NCBI GenBank assembly: GCA_013693915.1
Contig: CP059264.1
Coordinates: 3,765,612-3,770,675, forward strand
Origin: Dechloromonas sp.
GTDB taxonomy: Bacteria; Pseudomonadota; Gammaproteobacteria; Burkholderiales; Rhodocyclaceae
Length of the DNA stretch: 5,064 bases
Reading direction: 5' to 3'
Numbering within the stretch: position 1 is the first letter of the stretch; every line of letters starts with the position of its first letter. Shown here in pieces: positions 1 through 5,064 of this stretch. The notes beneath the pieces were generated by a model. The model was given only the letters and a program-made list of their open reading frames with translations, did no database searches and was not told the origin of the DNA. The translations under genes were made by a program, and so were the position numbers.

Positions 1-624
1 AATTCCTGGACCTCCGCCTTCTTGTCCAGCGGCCCGCGCACCACGACCTGAAACTGGCCTTCCTTGCCTGGACGCGGCATCACCCTCGCCGACCTGACCC
101 CCTTGGCCTTCAGTTCGGCAAGACGGTCCTGCCCGCCTTTCTCGCTCGAAAACACACCCAGCGAGATGGCGTACTGGTTGGAACCGGATTCCTGGACAAT
201 CAACAGGTCCTTGACGCCGAGTTCCTTCAGCTCGGCGACCTTCCGTTCCGCCTCGGCCTTGCTGCCCTGAGGCGGCACCATCACCCACACGCCGGCCCCT
301 CGGCAGCCACGGCGCGGCGTTCGACCCGGACACCGGCGAACTTCTCCGCCAAGGTGACGCCAGCCGATCGGCCTCGGCCGCCGGCAGACGATTCCAGAGC
401 AGGCACAACTCCTCGGGATCCCCACGCTCCACATTGCCAGGCTTACTTTCGCCATTTCCCTTGCCCGGCGGCTTCTGGCCATGGCCGACAATGCGCAAGC
501 GATCGGCCGCCAGTTGCTGCGCAACGCGCCCGGCATCGGGATTTTCCGCGCGGCCGAAATACCCGCCGGAATACGCATAGAACAGCAGGTTGGCGAAAAT
601 CAGCAGGAAGACGACGGTTCGCAA
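1..624 (-). CDS. SPOR-domain inner-membrane protein, partial at the left edge, two apparent frameshifts
   Basis: Three consecutive reading frames together give one recognisable protein. I start it at TTG 624, just after the trpB2 stop, with no strong ribosome binding site. Residues 3-18 (VVFLLIFANLLFYAYS) form a single N-terminal membrane anchor. A Pro/Gly-rich linker and an EELCLLWNRLPAAEADRLA stretch (to about residue 89) follow. The frame then shifts near 356-360 into LAEKFAGVRVERRAVAAEG, and shifts again at the CCCC run 296-299 into GVWVMVPPQGSKAEAE. The last frame stays open to base 1 and carries the SPOR core (YAISLGVFSSEKGGQDRL, then AKGVRSARV). SPOR domains bind denuded peptidoglycan, often at the division site. 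Both shifts are explained by one missing base each, so sequencing error or a decaying gene are both possible. The C-terminus lies outside the window. Family call is firm; integrity is uncertain. Confidence 0.8.
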   Translation of the reverse strand, partial: MRTVVFLLIFANLLFYAYSGGYFGRAENPDAGRVAQQLAADRLRIVGHGQKPPGKGNGESKPGNVERGDPEELCLLWNRLPAAEADRLASPWRRSSPVSGSNAAPWLPRGRRVGDGAASGQQGRGGTEGRRAEGTRRQGPVDCPGIRFQPVRHLAGCVFERERRAGPSCRTEGQGGQVGEGDAASRQGRPVSGRGARAAGQEGGGPGI

Positions 625-628
625 GTGC

Positions 629-1993
629 TCAACCGACCTTCGGCAAATGCTTCAGCGATTCGGCGATGGCCTCCGCCGGATAGTCGTAGTCCTCGAGTTT
701 TCCCGCGAAGTACCTGTCGTACGATGCCATGTCGAAGTGGCCGTGACCGGTCAGGTTGAAGAGGATGGTCCTCGCCTCGCCCGTCGCCTTGCAGCGCAGC
801 GCCTCGTCGATGGCGGCGCGGATGCCGTGGCACGATTCCGGCGCCGGAATGATGCCCTCGGCGCGCGCGAACTGGACGCCGGCCTCGAAGGTGGCGACCT
901 GCGGCACGGCCAGCGCCTCGATCTGCCCTTCATGCAGGAGTTGCGACACCAGTGGCGAATCGCCGTGGTAGCGCAGGCCACCGGCATGGATACCCGGCGG
1001 CATGAAGTCGTGGCCGAGGGTGTACATGCGCATGATCGGCGTGTAGCCGGAGACGTCGCCATAATCGTAGGCGTAGGCGCCCTTGGTCAGCGTCGGGCAC
1101 GAAGTCGGCTCGACGGCGACGCAGCGCAGGTTGGTCGCCCGCCTGTCGCCGGCCGCCTTGTCAGCGAGGAACGGGAAGGCGATGCCGCCGAAGCTGGAAC
1201 CGCCGCCGCAGGGGCCGAAGATCACGTCCGGGTAGAGGCCGACCTTCTCGAACTGCTTCTTCGCCTCGAGGCCGATCACCGTCTGGTGCAGGAGTACGTG
1301 GTTGAGCACCGAGCCGAGCGTGTAGCAGGTATTCGGATCGGCGGCGGCCTCCTCGACCGCCTCGGAGATGGCGAGGCCGAGCGAGCCCTGGTTGTCCGGA
1401 TCGGCGGCGAGCGCGGCGCGCCCGGCATTGGTCAGGGTCGTCGGGCTGGCGAAAACCTCGGCGCCCCAGGTCTGCATCATCGAGCGACGGAAGGGCTTCT
1501 GCTCGTAGCTGACCTTGACCATGAAGACGCGCACCGGCAGGCCGAACATCTGGCCAGCGAAGGCGATCGACGAACCCCATTGCCCGGCGCCAGTCTCGGT
1601 GGTCAGCTTCCGCGTGCCCGCGAGCTTGTTGTAGAACGCCTGCGGCACCGCCGAGTTGGGCTTGTGCGAGCCGGCCGGCGAAACGCCCTCGTACTTGTAG
1701 AAGATCTTCGCCGGCGTCCCCAGCGCCTGCTCGAGGCGTAGCGCCCGGCACAGCGGCGACGGGCGCCACAGCGCGTAGATCTGGCGCACTTCCTCGGGGA
1801 TGGCGATCCAGCGCTGGGCCGACATTTCCTGTTCGAGGATCGGCCCCGGGAAAATCGCCCCCATCGCTTCCGGTGACACGGGGTTGCCGTCGGGTCCGAG
1901 CGGCGGCGCCGGCGGGTTGGCCATGTCGGCGACGACGTTGTACCACTGGCTGGGGATTTCTTCCTGTTCCAGATTGATGCGCAGCGGTGTCAT
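629..1993 (-). CDS. trpB2: Tryptophan synthase beta chain-like protein, TrpB2 type
   Basis: A 454-residue PLP enzyme of fold type II. It should convert indole and L-serine to L-tryptophan in the cytoplasm. Family hallmarks are visible: GSHKPNSA (108-115) with K111 as the likely PLP Schiff-base lysine, TETGAGQWG (132-140) with E133 as the likely catalytic glutamate, a phosphate-binding glycine loop GPCGGGSSFGG (260-270), and EGIIPAPES (379-387). The SHKPNSA motif, the N-terminal extension of about 50 residues and the length above 430 separate TrpB2 from the roughly 400-residue TrpB1 that pairs with TrpA. No trpA is nearby, which fits the indole-salvage role proposed for TrpB2. The open frame extends upstream to 2251, but ATG 1993 has a strong AGGGAGAG site and begins the conserved sequence. 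The stop (TGA 631-629) lies four bases before the SPOR gene, so the two are probably cotranscribed. Confidence 0.95.
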   Translation of the reverse strand: MTPLRINLEQEEIPSQWYNVVADMANPPAPPLGPDGNPVSPEAMGAIFPGPILEQEMSAQRWIAIPEEVRQIYALWRPSPLCRALRLEQALGTPAKIFYKYEGVSPAGSHKPNSAVPQAFYNKLAGTRKLTTETGAGQWGSSIAFAGQMFGLPVRVFMVKVSYEQKPFRRSMMQTWGAEVFASPTTLTNAGRAALAADPDNQGSLGLAISEAVEEAAADPNTCYTLGSVLNHVLLHQTVIGLEAKKQFEKVGLYPDVIFGPCGGGSSFGGIAFPFLADKAAGDRRATNLRCVAVEPTSCPTLTKGAYAYDYGDVSGYTPIMRMYTLGHDFMPPGIHAGGLRYHGDSPLVSQLLHEGQIEALAVPQVATFEAGVQFARAEGIIPAPESCHGIRAAIDEALRCKATGEARTILFNLTGHGHFDMASYDRYFAGKLEDYDYPAEAIAESLKHLPKVG

Positions 1994-2159
1994 TTTCTCT
2001 CCCTGATGCTTGTTCCGCAAAGGCGGTAAGTTACTCCAAAGGCTCCGCCGACCAAGGGCGGCCCCCTGGTTTTGGCCGATTTCAGCCGGTCGACCGCAGC
2101 AATACCCCGTCGGAGCGGGTAAAGTACGGCCTGCGCTTTCAGTCCCCGAAATCGATGCC
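1994..2159. promoter_or_regulatory. Divergent intergenic region between trpB2 and the DOMON-like gene
   Basis: These 166 bases separate two divergently transcribed genes, so promoters for both directions should lie here. I see no convincing -35/-10 pair. TAAAGT (2120-2125, plus strand) is the best -10-like word toward the DOMON gene, but it lacks a matching -35. I see no attenuator, leader peptide with tandem Trp codons, or T-box-like structure before trpB2. Confidence 0.4.
1997..2004 (-). promoter_or_regulatory. Ribosome binding site of trpB2
   Basis: AGGGAGAG on the minus strand, just before ATG 1993. It is the only good Shine-Dalgarno match near the candidate starts of this frame. It decides against the longer reading that would begin at 2251 and add 86 residues of low-complexity sequence. 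Confidence 0.75.
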
Positions 2160-2708
2160 GTGCCTGCCGCCACCGAACACCCGTTGCTCCGCCATCCCGC
2201 CAGTTGCTGCGCCGCCGTCCGCACCATTGCTGCCAGCGCCTGCCTGACCAAAGACGGCGCCCTCCTCCTGAGCTACGACGTGCGCGGCGAACTGGGCCGC
2301 ATCCGCATCCCCGAAACGCTGCCGTCGGGCGCAGACGACGGCCTGTGGCGGCATACCTGCTGCGAAGCTTTCGTCGCTGCGGTCGACGGTTCCGAATACC
2401 GCGAATTCAACTTTTCGCCTTCCGGCCAGTGGGCGGCCTATCGCTTCTCCGCTTACCGGAACCGCGACAGCGGCTTCGTCCCGCCGGCCGCCCCGCAACT
2501 GGATTTCCGTAGCGACGCCGCCGGTTTTCGGCTCACCGCCCGCATCGCCCCCGAACTGCTGCCGGCGGCCACCGCCTTCAACATCGGCCTGAGCGCCGTC
2601 ATCGAAGCCGCCGACGACAGCAAGAGCTACTGGGCGCTCGCCCATGCCGGCGCCCAGCCCGATTTCCATCTCCGTCAGAGCTTCACGCTGACCCTGGACC
2701 GCCCATGA
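2160..2708 (+). CDS. DOMON-like domain protein (type 9-like), function unknown
   Basis: About 182 residues from GTG 2160, the first usable start before the conserved region (HPLLRHPAS, 7-15). Conserved blocks are DGLWRHTCCEAFV (60-72), EFNFSPSGQWAAYRF (82-96) and SYWALAH...QPDFH (156-170). I associate these with a bacterial DOMON-like family of small beta-sandwich proteins. DOMON relatives bind heme or sugars, but no ligand is established for this subgroup and I assign none. There is no signal peptide or membrane segment, so it is probably cytoplasmic. Its TGA stop overlaps the ATG of the NamZ-family gene (ATGA), pointing to translational coupling and a linked role. The start is uncertain: there is no Shine-Dalgarno site before 2160, and ATG 2155 is one frame off and would join this frame if a base were missing. 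A long antisense frame (2139-2960) is a shadow. Confidence 0.8.
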   Translation: MPAATEHPLLRHPASCCAAVRTIAASACLTKDGALLLSYDVRGELGRIRIPETLPSGADDGLWRHTCCEAFVAAVDGSEYREFNFSPSGQWAAYRFSAYRNRDSGFVPPAAPQLDFRSDAAGFRLTARIAPELLPAATAFNIGLSAVIEAADDSKSYWALAHAGAQPDFHLRQSFTLTLDRP

Positions 2709-3918
2709 CTTCCCCATCCGTTTCGGCGTCGACCGCCTGCTCGCCGACCCCGCCCTGCGCCGCCCGCTCGCCGGCAGGCGCATCGCGCTACTCGCCCACC
2801 CCGCGTCGGTGACCGCCGACCTCACCCATTCGCTCGATGCCCTCGCCGCCCTCCCCGACCTCAGACTGACCGCCGCCTTCGGCCCGCAGCACGGCCTGCG
2901 CGGCGACAAGCAGGACAACATGGTCGAGTCACCGGACTTCCGCGACCCGCGGCATGGCATCCCCGTGTTCAGCCTCTACGGCGACGTGCGCCGGCCGACC
3001 GCCGCGATGCTGGACAGCTTCGACGTCCTGCTCGTCGACCTGCAGGACCTCGGCTGCCGCATCTACACCTTCATCACCACGCTGCGCTACGTGCTCGAAG
3101 CCGCCGCCGAACACGGAAAATCCGTCTGGGTCCTCGACCGCCCCAACCCGGCCGGCCGGCCAGTCGAGGGACTGACCCTGCGCGACGGCTGGGAGAGCTT
3201 TGTCGGTGCCGGCCCGCTGCCGATGCGCCACGGCCTGACCATGGGCGAGCTCGGCCATTGGTTCATCGCCACGCTCAAACTCGACGTCGATTACCGCGTC
3301 ATCGAAATGTCGGGCTGGCAGCCCGATGCCGTGCCCGGCCACGGCTGGCCGCTCGGCGAGCGCACCTGGATCAACCCGAGCCCGAACGCCCCCAACCTGT
3401 GGATGGCGCGCGCCTACGCCGGCACCGTCATGCTCGAAGGCACGACGCTTTCCGAAGGGCGCGGCACCACGCGGCCGCTGGAAATCTTCGGCGCCCCGGA
3501 CATCGACGCCCGCGCCGTGCTCGCCGAGATGCGCGCCTTCGCCCCGCACTGGCTGGCCGGCTGCCGGCTGCGCGAAATCTGGTTCGAGCCGACCTTCCAC
3601 AAGCATGCCGGCAAGCTGTGCCACGGCCTGCAGATTCACGTCGAGGACGCCAGCTACGACCACGCCGCCTTCCGCCCCTGGCGCCTGCAGGCGCTCGCCT
3701 TCAAGGCCATCCGCCGTCTCTGGCCCGACTACCCGCTATGGCGCGACTTCGCCTACGAATACGAACACGAGCGGCTGGCCATCGACCTGATCAACGGCTC
3801 GCCGCTGTTGCGGGAGTGGGTGGACGATGTCGGCGCCGGCAGTGACCAGCTCGACACCATGGCGGCGGCCGACGAGACTGCCTGGCACACGACCCGGCGC
3901 AGTTTCCTGCTCTACTGA
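2705..3918 (+). CDS. DUF1343 / NamZ-family (GH171) exo-beta-N-acetylmuramidase-like protein, apparent frameshift after the start
   Basis: The family includes Bacillus NamZ (YbbC), which releases N-acetylmuramic acid from the non-reducing ends of peptidoglycan fragments. The uninterrupted frame has its first permissible start at GTG 2809 (369 residues). Coding similarity reaches further back: bases 2713-2808 encode IRFGVDRLLADPALRRPLAG and LLAHPAS, the expected start of the domain. The coupled ATG 2705 is in a different frame, and one extra C in CCCC 2712-2715 would give MTSPIRFGVD and a 404-residue protein of normal length. In that numbering, motifs are FGPQHGLRGD (59-68), VDLQDLGCRIYT (111-122), VLDRPNP (143-149), PMRHGLTMGE (173-182), LEGTTLSEGRGTTRPLE (244-260) and FEPTFHKHAGKLCHG (294-308). 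Unlike secreted NamZ, no signal peptide is seen, suggesting cytoplasmic recycling. Gln62 stands where Bacillus has Glu in GPEHG. Confidence 0.88.
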
Positions 3919-3934
3919 AGACAGGGCATGGCGC

Positions 3935-4336
3935 TCACTTGCTGAATTCGATCTCGCGGCCCGGCTCGACGGAATTCAGGTAATAGCCGCCGTCGGCCGC
4001 CCGGACGATATAGGCGCACCACTTCTCTTCCACGCGCTTCCAGTCGATCCGCACGCAGAACTTCCCTTCGTCGCTGATCGACCAGGTGCCTGGCGAGGTC
4101 CCGGACTGCGTGCCCATCGCGCTGCCGAACTTCTTGTTGTCGGATGTCGCCATGAAGTTGCCATCCGGTTCGTTCTTCCAACGCCGCAGACTCCCGGACG
4201 ACCTCGACACATGCGTCACCGTCGCCCCCGTCACCAGGGCCTTCAGTTCTTCCCCGGACAACCTCGTTCCCGCTTCGTCGGCAACCGCTGCGAACGACGC
4301 GACAGCGGGAAGCAGCAACCAGATGATCTTGCGCAT
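3935..4336 (-). CDS. Small secreted protein, DUF995-like
   Basis: 133 residues from ATG 4336, which has a near-perfect GGAGGA site eight bases upstream. Residues 1-19 form a typical Sec signal peptide: MRK, a hydrophobic core IIWLLLPAVASFA, and an AVA|DE cleavage site after residue 19. The mature protein is about 114 residues. It begins RLSGEELKALVTGATV and continues with GTWSISDEGKFCVRIDW and KWCAYIVR. The pattern of an LSGEEL helix, then beta strands with W and Y, recalls the DUF995 family of periplasmic proteins; I make that link from memory. Cys94 and Cys107 could form a disulfide after export. The gene is convergent with the NamZ-family gene, with 16 bases between the stops and no hairpin terminator that I can see. 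No function is known. Confidence 0.8.
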   Translation of the reverse strand: MRKIIWLLLPAVASFAAVADEAGTRLSGEELKALVTGATVTHVSRSSGSLRRWKNEPDGNFMATSDNKKFGSAMGTQSGTSPGTWSISDEGKFCVRIDWKRVEEKWCAYIVRAADGGYYLNSVEPGREIEFSK

Positions 4337-4344
4337 GGCCCATC

Positions 4345-4350
4345 TCCTCC
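4345..4350 (-). promoter_or_regulatory. Ribosome binding site of the DUF995-like gene
   Basis: GGAGGA on the minus strand, eight bases before ATG 4336. It matches the anti-Shine-Dalgarno core closely and fixes the start, so that the protein begins with a complete signal peptide. Confidence 0.8.
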
Positions 4351-4365
4351 ATCAGACCGAATTCG

Positions 4366-4395
4366 ATTTTCGGAGCACCTTCGGATCTGTAACAA
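4366..4395 (-). promoter_or_regulatory. Possible promoter of the DUF995-like gene
   Basis: On the minus strand, TTGTTA (4395-4390) and GAAAAT (4371-4366) are 18 bases apart. Each matches the sigma-70 consensus at four of six positions. Transcription would begin near 4358, giving a leader of about 20 bases that includes the GGAGGA site. Chance occurrence is quite possible. Confidence 0.22.
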
Positions 4396-4404
4396 CGGAT
4401 CCGG
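4381..4404. repeat. Short inverted repeat upstream of the DUF995-like gene
   Basis: CGGATC (4382-4387) and GATCCG (4398-4403) are perfect reverse complements around a 10-base loop, and a T-G wobble would extend the pairing by one. The repeat covers the candidate -35 element, so it could be an operator. It could also act as a weak hairpin after the gene at 4444-4854, but no T-run follows. Confidence 0.3.
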
Positions 4405-4443
4405 CGCTCCCTCAGGAAAGTATCAGGTGCGGCGTTGCCGATT

Positions 4444-4854
4444 CTAACCCGGTCCCTGACGATCAACCGCCAGATTGGCGCCGACGATCGTTTGTGTCGA
4501 TGATGCCGCAAGACGCGCCTCCAGAAACGGGATGTATGAACACACCTCAGGCAGGGGGTCACCAGCGACTTGTTTCAGGAAAGCAATAGAGTCGGCCAAA
4601 TCAATAGCAGTGGCGCCGGTGACTCCCACAGGTGATGAAATGTCCTCTGCCAGGATCGTCAGGAAGACAATCGCTGAAGCTTCCGGCGGGTTTCGGCGGA
4701 GGACATAAGGTTTTCTGAGAATACCCAGGCCGCCTTGGGCTTGTGCCAGGGCACCCATCAGGTTTCCGCGTGCCAGCAACCGGTTGGCACGGACCATAGC
4801 GGCCCTGGCACGAATGACCGCAACCATACTCTTGGCGGAATCAATGAGACGCAT
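4444..4854 (-). CDS. Hypothetical protein, 136 residues, function unknown
   Basis: I do not recognise this protein. From ATG 4854 to TAG 4446-4444 it reads as one plausible soluble, mostly helical protein. Residues 1-47 form an Ala/Arg-rich amphipathic helical region, and VRANRLLARGNLMGALAQAQ (21-40) resembles a single tetratricopeptide-like helical hairpin. Residues 60-70 (SAIVFLTILAE) and 81-97 look like further helices, and there is one cysteine (105). No signal peptide or certain membrane span is visible. G+C is lower than in the neighbouring genes and codon use is less biased toward G/C in third positions, hinting at foreign origin or weak selection. ATG 4854 has no clear ribosome binding site, so later in-frame ATGs (codons 10 or 20) are alternatives. 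Opposite-strand frames here are less protein-like. Confidence 0.6.
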   Translation of the reverse strand: MRLIDSAKSMVAVIRARAAMVRANRLLARGNLMGALAQAQGGLGILRKPYVLRRNPPEASAIVFLTILAEDISSPVGVTGATAIDLADSIAFLKQVAGDPLPEVCSYIPFLEARLAASSTQTIVGANLAVDRQGPG

Positions 4855-4861
4855 AACCAGT

Positions 4862-4891
4862 ATTAAGAAAATGGGAAACGCAGCACGTCAA
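4862..4891 (-). promoter_or_regulatory. Possible promoter of the 4444-4854 gene
   Basis: On the minus strand, TTGACG (4891-4886; five of six consensus bases) lies 18 bases from CTTAAT (4867-4862; four of six). Transcription would begin at about 4855, right at ATG 4854, which would make the message leaderless. A second -10-like word, TATATT (4897-4892), would instead give a leader of about 30 bases. Both lie in the most AT-rich patch of the window. Confidence 0.3.
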
Positions 4892-4984
4892 AATATAGGG
4901 CATAAGGATACACTCGGAACGCATCGGTGGTTGCTTTGGAGCACAATACCGACCGGCAGGGCATGGCCGAACTCAACCCAAGGG

Positions 4985-5064
4985 TCAGCCAACTCCACCG
5001 CCCTGGCGTGAAGGTGTGAAACGCACGCCGGCGTCTTTCAGTACCCGATCCGCCGCCACTACCC
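4985..5064 (-). CDS. Possible C-terminal end of a gene entering from the right edge
   Basis: Twenty-six codons are open from the right edge to TGA 4987-4985. The peptide (VVAADRVLKDAGVRF, then TPSRQGGGVG) has a helix-like composition and G/C-rich third positions, as expected for a real gene here. It is too short to assign a family, and a competing frame remains open to 4863. Confidence 0.25.
   Translation of the reverse strand, partial: VVAADRVLKDAGVRFTPSRQGGGVG

Larger units (their letters stand above)
4855..5064. other. Right-end region of unresolved content with an AT-rich patch
   Basis: Bases 4855-4910 are only about 38% G+C, against more than 60% elsewhere. Beyond them all three minus-strand frames hold protein-like stretches. 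One is open from the edge to TGA 4987-4985 (26 codons; ADRVLKDAGVRFTPSRQ). A second is open from the edge to TAA 4865-4863 (66 codons; ends ALYFDVLRFPFS). A third is open from after a stop near 5040 to TGA 4890-4888 (contains VELADPWVEFGHALPVGI). They may be pieces of one frameshifted C-terminus, or only one may be real. The plus-strand frame ending at 5011 is probably a shadow. I recognise none of them. Confidence 0.4.

Noticed and set aside
1..5. The window starts with AATTC, like the end of an EcoRI fragment
   Set aside because: Five bases are weak evidence; several complete GAATTC sites occur inside the window, and the right end shows no such site.
590..1741. A 383-codon plus-strand open frame opposite trpB2
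   Set aside because: It is a shadow of a GC-rich gene: its product is an Arg/Gly/Ala-rich translation without domains, and it lies wholly over the strongly conserved trpB2 and the SPOR start.
1994..2251. Upstream extension of trpB2 by 86 residues
   Set aside because: The extension is low-complexity and unlike the family, while ATG 1993 has a strong ribosome binding site and starts the conserved sequence.
2139..2960. Minus-strand open frame of 273 codons opposite the DOMON-like gene
   Set aside because: Its translation has no recognisable motif and is Gly/Ala/Arg-rich, whereas the plus strand holds conserved DOMON-like motifs.
2929..3663. Minus-strand open frame of 244 codons opposite the NamZ-family gene
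   Set aside because: It is an antisense shadow with a composition set by the GC-rich codons of the real gene.
3919..3934. Bidirectional terminator between the convergent NamZ-family and DUF995-like genes
   Set aside because: I found no hairpin with a T-run in or near the 16-base gap.
3827..4589. Plus-strand open frames over the DUF995-like gene and the following spacer
   Set aside because: They run through the convergent gene, lack ribosome binding sites and give incoherent translations, whereas the minus strand gives a signal peptide with an excellent ribosome binding site.
5003..5031. Inverted repeat CTGGCGTG / CACGCCGG as a possible terminator
   Set aside because: It has a 13-base loop, lies inside a possible coding frame and is not followed by a T-run, so chance pairing in GC-rich DNA is more likely.

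Overview
This GC-rich window (roughly 60-65% G+C by eye) looks like the chromosome of a betaproteobacterium. The Rhodocyclales (Azoarcus, Thauera, Dechloromonas, Accumulibacter) are my best guess, based on the type of SPOR protein, DOMON-like protein and NamZ/DUF1343 protein rather than on any marker gene. Most genes are housekeeping or lightly characterised. I see no rRNA, tRNA, CRISPR array or clear insertion sequence.

Layout. Positions 1-1993 hold two minus-strand genes in one likely operon. A 454-residue stand-alone tryptophan synthase beta subunit of the TrpB2 type (629-1993) is followed by a SPOR-domain envelope protein (1-624), which runs off the left edge and is split by two apparent one-base deletions. 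An intergenic region (1994-2159) separates this pair from a divergent plus-strand pair: a DOMON-like protein (2160-2708) whose stop codon overlaps, as ATGA, the start of a DUF1343/NamZ family protein (2705-3918). The NamZ protein is a likely exo-beta-N-acetylmuramidase homologue acting on peptidoglycan fragments. Its ATG is out of frame with its body, probably because one C is missing from a run of four. Sixteen bases further on, a convergent minus-strand gene (3935-4336) encodes a small secreted protein resembling DUF995. A 136-residue protein of unknown function lies at 4444-4854 on the minus strand.

The right end (4855-5064) differs from the rest. It begins with an AT-rich patch of about 55 bases that could hold promoters for the unknown gene. 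After that come short minus-strand frames that may be the tail of a gene, or of a decayed element, beyond the edge.

How the genes fit together: TrpB2 enzymes condense indole with serine and are thought to salvage indole. The SPOR and NamZ proteins both belong to cell-wall biology, but on separate divergent transcripts, so no single pathway joins the window. I found no convincing new multi-gene system. The points most worth checking are the three apparent one-base deletions, the Gln in the NamZ active-site motif, the DOMON-NamZ coupling, and the unknown gene with its AT-rich, possibly leaderless, start.
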